Assembly: GCA_914767715.1 (NCBI GenBank)
Contig: OU612065.1
Coordinates: forward strand, 1,738,001 to 1,802,000
From: Membranipora membranacea
Taxonomy: Eukaryota > Bryozoa > Gymnolaemata > Cheilostomatida > Membraniporidae
Reading direction: 5' to 3'
Length of the DNA: 64,000 bases
A model generated the notes under the pieces. It saw only the letters and a program-made list of their open reading frames with translations, did not search any database and was not told the DNA's origin. Shown piece after piece: positions 1-10,438 of this stretch. Numbering within the stretch: position 1 is the stretch's first letter; the number at the start of each line of letters is the position of its first letter. A program made the translations under genes and the position numbers.

Positions 1-831
1 GATGTGATGTATTAAGCAATGGTCAAACTCCAAAGCCATCACATATTATATTGGAGTTGCCCATTTTCACACTAAATCAAGACAACTCTGCGTCCAAAGG
101 GATTTATTATAAGTTGCACAGTCTCCCAACCACTTTGTTCCAAATCCTCAGAATAGTGCCTGAATAAGTTATACATGTGTAATCATTGTAGAGAGCATGT
201 GGTATCTGTTATCATACAACCCGAGTTTCAGTTATAACCGATGGTTCCACTCGACACACATCAAGCCATAGATTCCACAAAATGGTGTAAGTTTATTCAT
301 TTCATCTATACTAGATAGACGATTCGAGAAACAATATCATATTAATATGAATCAAGAAGCAAATACATTCTCACTTTTATAGTGATTGTATGATAAGCCA
401 AACTCTTAAAACTGAGCTGAGCGCAAATTGACCAAAATATTTATCAGCCAGAAATGCTATGCATGTCAAAATAAGAGACCACATTGGACGCCTAAAATGT
501 CCCAGGATGCATTAAAGAGGAAAAAAAAACAGGAACACATTGTAGGTGGAAATAACGGTTAAATTTTTAGTTACTTCTGTTGCAAGAAATGTACATGAGA
601 GGATATATGCAAAACAAAATAACAAAGGAGCTGCCGTTGTACTCAGATCAATCGTTTATCATATAAAAAGTTTCTGTAAATGCATGATACAAATGAGATA
701 TAAATATGTAAGCTACTGCTATAATGATGAACCCAATTATGATTAAGTCATCTTGAGCAATGGCTTCAAAAAGTTCAAAATAAGATTTGGAATCTTAACT
801 GCTAGTTTCTAGGTTAAATGTGATTAAATAT
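1..831. other. intergenic, 3' flank of PEPCK
   Basis: No coding exon is supported here. The stretch lies downstream of the PEPCK stop codon and would include its 3' UTR. The open frames are short, AT-rich and lack flanking splice signals. I saw no clear AATAAA on the minus strand close to the stop, so the polyadenylation site is not assigned. Confidence 0.6.
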
Positions 832-3800
832 CTACATATCAGAGGTTCTGCGTCTGAGATTATCAAGCTCCGCCCACATCTGATCGGGCAGGTCTTTATT
901 CACTTGCTCAGAGAAATAATTCTCTATATCGTCACATTCCTGCTTCCAGAAATCAGCAGGAAGTCTAAATAACTCGTCCATATCGACATCAGTTAGGCCC
1001 TCTGTGTTGAGAGTACCAGGCTTAGGTACAAGTCCTACTGGCGTCTTACTGGCTACATCCTTGTTCTCAACCCTCTCTAAAATCCACTCAAGTACACGAA
1101 CATTCTCACCAAATCCTGGCCAGATAAACTTTCCACTCTCATTCTTTCTAAACCAGTTAACATGGAAGATCTTTGGAAGCTTGTGTGATGTGTCTTTTTC
1201 AAGACTGAGCCAGTGCTTCAAGTAGTCACCAAAGTTATACCCGAAGAATGGTCTCATTGCGAAGGGGTCGTGCATAAGAGTTTTTCCTGCAATGAGAAAT
1301 AATTGATTCTGCTAATACCTTGTATAGATATTTATCTTATTCCTGTTTCTGAGAAGATAAGAAGGTTGTTTTAGTATTGCTAGCATATTTGTGTTAAAAA
1401 ATTACTTTCTACATGCAAATGTTGATTTGTCTGCTAATTTGCTAACATTTCGTATGAGGGGATAACTCCTATTGAAACACAAAGTTTACTGTTTTCAGGG
1501 AGCAGAAAGGGTGGGAGGGGAGTTTGGGACAATGCTGTAATCTCGAGTGATCCACAATGTGAAACGTTAACTTTCGTCGGTACTTATTAGTTTGATGAGA
1601 TCACTTAGGGAAATTTTTTTGAATGAATTTCAAAAATGGGATTTAGCAACCATACCTGAATGTTCAGCTGCTGCTGTAGCTTCTGATCTCATTGAGGCTC
1701 CGACGAATACTCCATGCTGCCAGTTAAGAGCTTCATACACGAGTGGTACTCCCTCAGGTCGTCTGCCTCCGAATACTATAGCATCTATAGGTACACCCTT
1801 ACTATCCTCCCAGGCAGGGTCGATTATCGGGCACTGTGAGGCTGGTGTGCAGAATCTGCATGTAATAAATGGACATACTTTACTCCCCCAAACTCTACGA
1901 ACAGGTTAATTTACAGACACAGCGTTGCAGGAGATTCCATAATTATTAACATAAGTATTAATTTTACACGTTTATGTAGCCAAATTTACCTGGAGTTTGG
2001 ATGTGCAGCTTTGTCTTCACCTGGTTGCCAGTTTTCCTGACTTTTCCATGTTGTGATTGAAGCTCCAGGAGTGACAGCATCCTTATCGATACCCTCCCAG
2101 TACACTCCTCCATCACTCGTCTTAGCCACATTAGTAAACACTGTGTTGGATTTGATGGTCTCCATAGCAATTGGGTTTGTTGCCATTGATGTACCTGTAA
2201 ACAATATCGATACAAATTAACTCTTGTTGTATAAATGTGCAAATCTGATGGGGAAAATCCGGATTTCAAAATGATTTCAAAATTGATAAAGATTTGCCTT
2301 AACCGGAACCAGCCTATTATTGTCATGTCGGATGGTCAAAAGTCGCCTCATATATTAATGCTTTTTGCAAAAAGAAGGTATAAAGACCATTGAATTGGGA
2401 ATATGAATCAGGGACATGAGATAACACCTTGAATGAGGTACATACATGATAAGGCAATCTGATTTTTATCAGTGGATATAAAAGCTATGTGTCATGAATT
2501 AATACACACCAGGGGCAACTCCGAAGAATCCAGCTTCTGGGTTGATTGCTCTAAGCTGACCATTTGAGTCAAACCTCATCCAGGCAATATCATCACCAAC
2601 ACACTCCACCTTATAACCTGGTATCGATGGTGTCATCATAGCCAGATTTGTCTTACCACAAGCGCTGGGAAATGCTGCCGCTATATACTTCTTCACTCCT
2701 TGAGGATTGGTGATTCCCAAAATCTAAAACATTGAGGGTTAAATAAGATTTTGGATGTGGTAGCTTTGTAGATGGGAGAAGCAACTCCTCATGATAGCTA
2801 AGACTTATGAAATGTTGGAGGCCAATTAAAATAATAATATTTGCATGTCATTGTTTTTGTAACTCGTGACACAAAAACAACCAGTTACGCGATTCTATTT
2901 ATAGGATATTGATGGAGCAAATATTGAGTATATTGAGAAACTAACCAGCATATGCTCGGCAAGCCATCCTTCCTTCTGGGCTAGTATACTTCCAAGTCTG
3001 AGAGCAAAACACTTCTTGCCAAGTAGTGAGTTACCACCGTAGCCGCTGCCGAATGAGCAGATCTCATTGTTATCTGGTATGTGTGCTACCATTACTTTAG
3101 CAGGATTACATGGCCAATTATTCTTTATAGGTTCTAAAAAAAAGAAATCATATTTCTTCAAATTCAATTAATTTTGATTTTGAATATAGAAAAAGCTAGA
3201 TTAAGCATCCATTCTGTTGATTCTTTACCTACACAAAGTTATATAATGTAGAATTACCCAGACATATTTATTATTTTGTGCCCGATGTAGTAGACTTATT
3301 TGTTGAACCCTGTCTAGCTAAGCAAGGTCAGTTCTCTAAAGAATTACGTGATGATCATTTCATCACAGGTGAAAAAGATCCAGGTGTGAAAAGTCTGGAA
3401 CTAAGAAGCGTTACATAATTTGCTGTATGATTTCAGCTGGTCTGGTTATCACCAGTTATTCTGGAGTGAGAAATGATCAACCCCAGGGAAGACTTCACAA
3501 ACAATGGCACAGGAGTCCAGCCTGATCAACATTACCCGAGTGACGTCTGAGATGACATAAGCAATTTTGGAAACTAACCTCACATAACTGACATAGTGCC
3601 ATCTCATTGTGGTTATGTAGAAATATAATTCAATGTGAAAGAAGTTCAGTGTCCTGCTGGTTACACATAATTAATGGTATGATGACTAACAAAAAACAAA
3701 GCAAGACATCCGTGATGTTCAAAGGTTAACTTACCAAAATATGTATGGTATGATATTAATAAGTCTGACGTACCAAATATGCAATATTTCAAAACACTCC

Positions 3801-5282
3801 CATGACAGGATATAGTCAAATTTGTTTCTCGCTCAACAAAGATAAGCGTAATCAAACTTCTTCTGAAATTGTCACAGATTTGTCGGCAAAGTTACATGGG
3901 TTCAGTATAAGTATAACATTGTCTCACATAAACTTAACCTACCGGTGCTGGGGAGAGGTCTGCCAACTGAGTGAAGAGCTTTAACGAAAGATTCCTCACC
4001 AAGAGATTCTAACACTTTAGATCCTACCCTTGTCATAATACGCATACTGGCCACAACGTACGCAGAATCTGTCAACTCCACACCGATCTTAGAAAGTGGA
4101 GATCCGATGGGTCCCATACTGAACGGTATAACATACATAGTTCGTCCTGTGGTAGGCAAAGACAGTAGATATAATCATTGAGTAAATAATGAAAATTTGC
4201 AATGCACGAGAAAAGTAGTAAAAAACTGACACTTCAACTTCCAGTATTTACCAGTAAAAATTTATTGCTAATTTTTACCTTTCATGCAGTTTGGGAATCT
4301 GTCATCAAATTCTTTTTTATACTGTTCTGGGGACATCCAGTTGGAAAGTTCTCCTTTTTTACCATCTTTTGGTGTGGGGCGGGTATCTCTTTCTTTGTCA
4401 GTAATCATATATGTCTTACTCTCAACTCGGGCTACATCAGCTGGGTCTGTTAACGCCAACCAACTGCAAGAGTAATAATGTATACAACAACTTGAACAAG
4501 TTTAAAAAATAAAATTTGTTTAGTTTGCTATAAACACTTGATTCCTTAGTGAGACTGATATATTAGTCTTAGCATCACTAGCTTATAAATATCACTCATA
4601 CAAAAATCAAAGAACCAGAATTAGCTTAAAATAATCGATCAAAAGGAACAACTGTGTTTTATATCAGATACATGAGATTTTTTAGTTGTGTTATATATAT
4701 CATGTTAATTATTGGTATACTATGGTAGTTATACTGACCAGTTATCATATTTAGGTAGAGACTGGAGCATATTGTTATTGATAAGTGTATCTATCATGTG
4801 TTTATTCTCTTCCTCCGACCCGTCACAGATATACACATTATCGGGCTGGCATATCGCAGCCTTCTCTTCCACATAACTTCGTACTTTAGGAGCTAAGGCT
4901 GATAAACTTCCTTTCACCACCTGATAATATCGGTTCTGAGAAGCGCTTACGTTCAGCTTCTGTGCTGACGATGATGCCAGCAACTTTCTAAAAAATAAAA
5001 AAAACATTTTCTTACAAACAAGCATGGAGCTTTATTATACTAATTATAATATTGTTGAGATTAAGGAAGGCAACAAAATATTCTAGACATGCTACCCAGG
5101 GTTTAAAAAAAACAAAAAACATTAATATGATTAAAAGACAAAGCTCACAGAAAAACATGATAGCGTCACGTTTTGATAAGAAGTCAACAACAAATAAATG
5201 AATTGAATTAAAAAACTCAATCTATCACATAGCACATTTAAAGTACAACAAACCTTGAGGGTTTTACGTCTGAATTGACCAT
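832..5282 (-). CDS. PCK: Phosphoenolpyruvate carboxykinase (GTP), nine exons, 642 aa
   Basis: Converts oxaloacetate and GTP to phosphoenolpyruvate, CO2 and GDP, the entry step of gluconeogenesis. Exons in transcript order: 5282-5254, 4987-4739, 4463-4279, 4146-3943, 3133-2946, 2723-2510, 2194-1990, 1855-1656, 1286-832. All introns are GT-AG and every phase agrees. The product is 642 residues, close to the usual 620-640. Visible motifs: KYDNCWLALTDP near the N-terminus, [13 protein letters not shown], the PEPCK signature [14 protein letters not shown], the P-loop FPSACGKTN (about 303-311, with the reactive cysteine at about 307), the metal-binding VGDDIAWM (about 327-334), and [10 protein letters not shown] before [14 protein letters not shown]. 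The start is the only Met joined in frame by the 29-nt first exon. The first 30 residues are longer than cytosolic vertebrate PCK1, Ser-rich and nearly free of acids, so mitochondrial targeting is possible but unproven. An in-frame Met inside exon 2 is unlikely to be the start. Family assignment is certain; compartment is not. Confidence 0.97.
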
Positions 5283-5354
5283 ATCTTCTGTGTTTCAATC
5301 AACAAAAGATAAGAATGTTTGGAGATAAGGAGAGCAAGTGACAGTTCAGCCAAG

Positions 5355-5457
5355 TATGATGCCAAAATATGAGCCCATGTCTGGTATTTATACCTATAGT
5401 CCTCAGCTAGCTTATTGGTCAAAAAGGAGGTGTGTTTGCTTGTCGCTTATGTGATTG
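5355..5457 (-). promoter_or_regulatory. PEPCK core promoter: TATA box and two CCAAT boxes
   Basis: On the minus strand TATAAATA lies at 5385-5392, about 103 bp before the start codon. A start site about 30 bp downstream would be near 5355 and give a 5' leader of roughly 70 nt. CCAAT (read as ATTGG on the plus strand) occurs at 5414-5418 and 5453-5457, about 60 and 100 bp before that inferred start site, the usual spacing. The motifs are seen; their function is inferred. Confidence 0.6.
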
Positions 5458-5460
5458 GTT

Positions 5461-7015
5461 GGCAGTATGTCCTTATATTTGTGTTTACGATAATTCTGAC
5501 GACGTGATGTATGCTTGATGAATACATATTGCATCAGCACAATCTTCACTGATAAGTTTAGGCTACATTCCATGACTTGCTATTTATTGGTATTTCATCA
5601 GCTTTAGCGCAATGGGTGTATCGAAGGTGTGTCAAAAACAAGCGATTTGATTGGGTAGAATAAAATTGATTCATAGGCTTGTTTTGGAAACTACCAAAAC
5701 ACAACTGCATAAAGAACCGGATTCTAAAATCAGCTGAGTAGCTTTGTTTGCGCCATACAATTGTGCAAATATTCTGAGCAAAATATTGATCCTTTAGCAG
5801 TGCATTATGCAAGCTTGCTAACAAGTACGCAAACTGAAGCAATTATTCTAGGCACTAGTTAGTTAGGTACATTCAAGTTATGCTGTTTTAAACCCTAACA
5901 TCGGATAAAGAGTGAAGCAAATGCTTGATTATTGACCTACGCATTTACTTTCGATCTCAATTTTGACTCCCTGCTTGCCTCCTTTTAGTCGGTCAGAGAT
6001 GTATAATTTTATATATAACCTACACTTATTGACAATATTACAGGTTAAAGATATCCGAATGTGTTTCTAATCTGAAATTTTCGAAGTCTGTTAGAATCTC
6101 GCCGGGCGGCACTAAGTTACAAGTTGAGAATGACAAGACAATGTCTCACTCACATAACTTTGGAATGTCCATGGTCATATGTAGTTGACAAGGATATAGA
6201 AATAGTTGTCAGGTGTTTGGTTCAAAAATAAAGGCAGTATTATCACACAGTGATTATCTTCTGAAGTAAGGGGGAAAGCTGGATCCATTAATTATGCGTA
6301 CGCAAAAAATGAGAAGTTTGGGACATAGATGAAGCCGAGTGTGGTAGAGTAATGCACTTTTAACATTCAATGAAGATTTGGGCTCAATACTTTAAACCTA
6401 TACCACAAAGTCTGACGCTAGAATATTATCATACACTGAGTAGTTTATAACTCTCATGTGTTAACTGTTGGATGGAAGAGAATTTCATCAGCTGAGCTGT
6501 AATTATTTATAATTGATCACCACACCTAGTATTCAGAGAAATATGGATACACGACTTGGATTCATGACACTTGTTGCCACGCACTGAGCACCAATCTATG
6601 TAGGATTTTAAATAGAACCACAGCTGGGCGGACCAGATACACCGGAGGCTTGGAATATAAGCTACCATTAAGAGTCATGTAACACAGCAGGGGCCTCTTG
6701 AGTGGACTGTTCTAAAAGAACAATTGACCTAAAAATGCAATCATAACAGTCCATCGCAGAAATTTAAGGGTTTCTCAGCATACTTCAAAACTACAGAACT
6801 ATGACGACTATCATTTTAACTCACCAAAATGTAATGTATAACTTGAATGTGTGCCAAGTTACAAGTTCTGATGACACTGCACAAGTCACAGAATGATGCA
6901 ACCTTTGTGTTGTTGTTTTGGATGTTATTTGGTTTTCATTTCAGTCCTTTGACTTTGACTGTCAAAGCAACACAGTCCTGAATGCTATAGAAATTCCAAG
7001 GGCTGGCACTCCATC
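5461..7015. other. intergenic spacer
   Basis: Lies between the PEPCK promoter and the small membrane-protein gene. No supported exons or repeats. A possible acceptor (TTTCATTTCAG, ending near 6943) may mark a 5' UTR exon of the next gene. Confidence 0.5.
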
Positions 7016-7355
7016 ATGGAAAACTTGAGACTGTATTCAGAAAACTCTACTTTTAGCTACAGAAGGTAGGTAGGATGATGGAAATTATTACAACGGACAA
7101 TGGATATGGTGCCCATGCTATGATTGATCAAGTTGCATTTCTATTTTCAGAGACATGTTAGGAACTGAGATTGTTTTTGTATACTTAAATAGAGGAATGG
7201 GGGCTTTGAACAATTTTATAGTCATGGCTGGATTAATTATCCTATATATTACGGAAGCTTTTTTTGTTTCCCGAAACATTTACAGTCTAAGACCGCAGAC
7301 GGTCGTCACCGACAAGAGGCTGAGAGACACCATTCAGGAGCAAAAGAGAACTTAA
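7016..7355 (+). CDS. Small single-pass membrane protein, two exons, 84 aa
   Basis: Not recognised. Exon 1 is 7016-7065 and exon 2 is 7151-7355, separated by an 85-bp intron that opens GTAGGT and closes TTTCTATTTTCAG. The join completes an Arg codon (AG|A) in frame. ATG at 7016 sits in CATCATGG, a fair start context. The 84-residue product has a polar N-terminus (MENLRLYSENSTF), one strong hydrophobic segment at about residues 36-57 (FIVMAGLIILYITEAFFV) and a basic tail ending DTIQEQKRT. The layout suggests a small membrane protein with an exposed tail. An upstream splice acceptor hints at a longer 5' leader. It could instead be the last two exons of a larger gene, but the in-frame ATG and the clean intron favour a complete short protein. 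Confidence 0.55.
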
Positions 7356-8692
7356 TTTAATCCAGTTAGATCTGTTCCTGATTTATCACGCATATCAGAG
7401 ACTAAATTTATTTTTATATAGAAATTCTAAAGAGTTTATTTCTGACTGAGTTGACCAAAGCTAGTTCAATGTAACTGAGTTTATATTTTTTCCAGTAGCT
7501 TATTGTTTGGTCATATACGACCCAGGTAGTTGACTGAAGTATGTACTCAATAGAACAATCAGATTAGTCCCAAAATGGCACAAATGGTTATAAAGAATGA
7601 TCGATACTGATTTGAATGAAATCAATCAAAGCAGTAAGAGCCAGGTGTCTGAATTTTCAGTATGCTGGTTTTTTCAAGAGGTTGTAAAGTTTGCAACTGT
7701 AAACAAGTTGTTCAAGGAACATGTATGTCCATACATGCTCCCCTGCAATTAATGGACGCTCTTGTCGATGTTGAGAAGAGTAAACACATAGGAGTTGAAA
7801 TAATGTTTGTAATTTTCCTATCCCTAGCAAAATAAGGGGTAGACAATCTATCAGAGGTGCAAATCGATCCTGACATCATTTCAGAGTAATAAGGAAGGAG
7901 ACATGCTTATTTCGTCTTATTATTACTTATCAGCTAATTATCTATTTGATATAGTTTATGACCAGTCAATGAAATTGTGTAGCAATGAGCAACTATCAAT
8001 GTTGTAGCAGCATGTTGTCATAAAGCATGTTTTTGAGAGGCAGGGTGCCAGCTTTTTGCTGTGTGATATCTCCAGAGGAGATACAACATGATGTATATGA
8101 GAGGTAATGAATAAAACTGGAAGACCTAAACACATCAATCTTCATGAAACCAAAGCGGAAACAGACTAATTAGATATTCTGATATGGTAAATATATTCTG
8201 TTAACAGTGAGTTAGCCAACCCATAGAAGTTTAATCGATTTCCACCAGGAGGAACATCCCACCTCAGACTGAGTGACATCTCAGTAACAAAGCACCACAG
8301 ACATCGTGTGCAACTGGAAAGTCTACCAGACAAGATTAAGCCTACATCCATTTAAAAAATAAATCTTAATTATTTCGCAATATATGGTTTTGTCATTTGT
8401 TGCCATGTGATGAAGAATGGCTCATGTACAGTGGTGTTGGCCACACTGAACGTCAAAAGCCCGGTCCATTTACCACATGTGGATGTTATTGCACTAGATG
8501 AGAAATATCTATGTCGAATTCATGTGAGATGAAATCTAAAACAGCCTAACACATTGTACCAGCACATACCACACTATGGTAGCTTAAAAATGATGTAGCT
8601 GGCAATTGGTGCCAGCGTATCATGCTATCTGCTCCTACCATTATCCATTAACCCATCATCATCATCATATCTTGTAATATCGACATGAGTAC

Positions 8693-9023
8693 CTCGGTAA
8701 ACACAAAACATTGTGTGCTTGTTATGATAATGGCCCTGACACCAATCTTGAAATACTCAAAATTGATATCAGAGGTGGGGGGGTTTCTATGAAGACCTGC
8801 CAAATACTGTTTGCTGAAATTGTAACGAATTATCCATAGTGTGAAGACCAACTGAGTGAGGACGCTTGGTGTAGTGATAGTGATGACCTGGCTCAAAAAG
8901 CCTTGCTCATTCTAATTGGCAGTCCCCAAATTAATGGGGAATAAAAGATTGTTCGACGTACCTGAACGCAACTGTGTTTGCATTACTCCACCTTGAGACA
9001 TTCATAAGCAACTTCAAACCCAT
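8693..9023 (-). CDS. Possible exons of a multi-pass membrane protein (GPCR-like?)
   Basis: Two segments, 9023-8962 and 8891-8693, can be joined across a 70-bp GTACGT...TTTTTGAG intron in frame. The joined peptide has two hydrophobic spans (VITITTPSVLTQLVFTLWII and VRAIIITSTQCFVF) linked by a short polar loop with QYLAGLHRNPPTSD, which looks like helix 5, loop and helix 6 of a seven-helix receptor. A further minus frame at 8351-8166 ends NSLLTEYIYHIRISN, which resembles the NPxxY region of helix 7. I could not join it in phase, so this may be a decayed receptor gene or chance. No function is assigned. Confidence 0.25.
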
Positions 9024-9528
9024 ATTTAGAAATCTCAGTGCTGGATATGTCTATAAAGAAAAGATGCAGAATATTTATACTTAAGAAAAGCAAACTTTGT
9101 AGCCACCAAGAGCTATCTGAGCCTGTATACATACTTTCATGTAAAATCATGTATATTGATAATAATAACTGATACCTTCAAATTTATCCAGACAAAGTTA
9201 TTGTGTTCTAACGCTATAAAACAAAAAATAACCATGGAATGTAGCCCGTAACAGCAAGCCCTGTCAGATTATAAAACAATAAATAAGGCTTGTCATGTCC
9301 TAGATGCTTCCCAACATGCAGCTGGGCCCCTATTCCAACTGTTGACTATCATAGCCATCATGTGCTTGTTTAAACTAAATGAGAGACTGAGGTTACAGAA
9401 TATATTATTGTTAAAAGAATGATTGATCAATGGAGGAAAACAAGTGCCTCCATGATTATAAACCATGCATGGCCCAGTGGACATGTTTTGTTTCCAACTT
9501 CTATGATACAATAACAAGTGATAAATAT

Positions 9529-9722
9529 GGTAATATGGCATCTTGTCTGTCCGCCTCCGTTCTGGGTCTGCAACGAAGAGTTGGTAGATTGAACACCATC
9601 AACCTACCGACTCTACATGCTGAAGGGACTCCCAGTGGCGGGCTAAGGTTGATGGTGTTCAATCTACCGACTCTACGTTGCAGACCCAGAACGGAGACGG
9701 ATAGAGGATATGCCATATTGCC
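9529..9722. mobile_element. 194-bp fold-back element (MITE-like)
   Basis: Nearly the whole segment is one inverted repeat. The left end GGTAATATGGCAT is mirrored by the right end, which reads GGCAATATGGCAT on the other strand. The inner arms, including TCCGTTCTGGGTCTGCAACG, pair over about 55 bp with few mismatches around a roughly 40-nt centre. It has no coding capacity. No convincing target-site duplication is visible. A transcribed long hairpin is an alternative. Confidence 0.7.
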
Positions 9723-10438
9723 ACAACCTTCTAACAGACCAGGAAAGTTTTTTTTAAACTTTGAAAGTACCAAGTAAGTAAGTTGTTGACATTCAATTCA
9801 ACTTAGCAAGGAGTTAGAGGGAACTAAGCAATGAACCAAGGAAGGAAGTTTAATAGTCAAAGGAAAATGTTTCTCACTTACTATAATTTGAGTTGACAGA
9901 TGATGATGCAGCAATAGTACAAATAATTGCAAGATTATACTTCCTCCCACACAGGTTCAATGACTCAGCCCCAGACAAGAGTTGAACCGGTTAGTATATT
10001 AGTATATGTGCTTTTTGTTTTTTTGTCGATGAGTGGGTTTGTTTTGGTTTGAGGCTGATGACCGCTTGTACCATTCCTCATAAAGATAAATAAATAATAA
10101 AAGGCAGTATTTTCATTTTAAACTGCCTGAATACTATTCAATTACAACAAAATTACAAAAGAGTTGAATTTTTATGTGTTTGAATGATTTGACAAGGATA
10201 TGAAGGATAATCTTTGAGGAACAGTAAGGTGAATGAATACAATTATCAAAGTGAAACCATTTAAAGAGATGTCACTTGATTGGATGAATTATGAAAATGT
10301 AGAAACAATATTAATTGCCCGCCATAGGTAATTAATTGAGCTACAAATTGGATAATTCATTGAGCTTCATAGATATAAGTTTACTCACATGAGGTGTGGT
10401 ATCCCTGCTTTCAATAACCAGAAACTTACTCACACATA

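Larger units (their letters stand above)
7356..10438. other. intergenic spacer between the small membrane gene and ASNSD1
   Basis: Apart from the weak membrane-protein exons near 8.2-9.0 kb and the fold-back element at 9.5-9.7 kb, I see no supported gene here. A search for an upstream ORF resembling the vertebrate ASNSD1-linked ASDURF peptide just before 10439 found nothing convincing. Confidence 0.5.
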
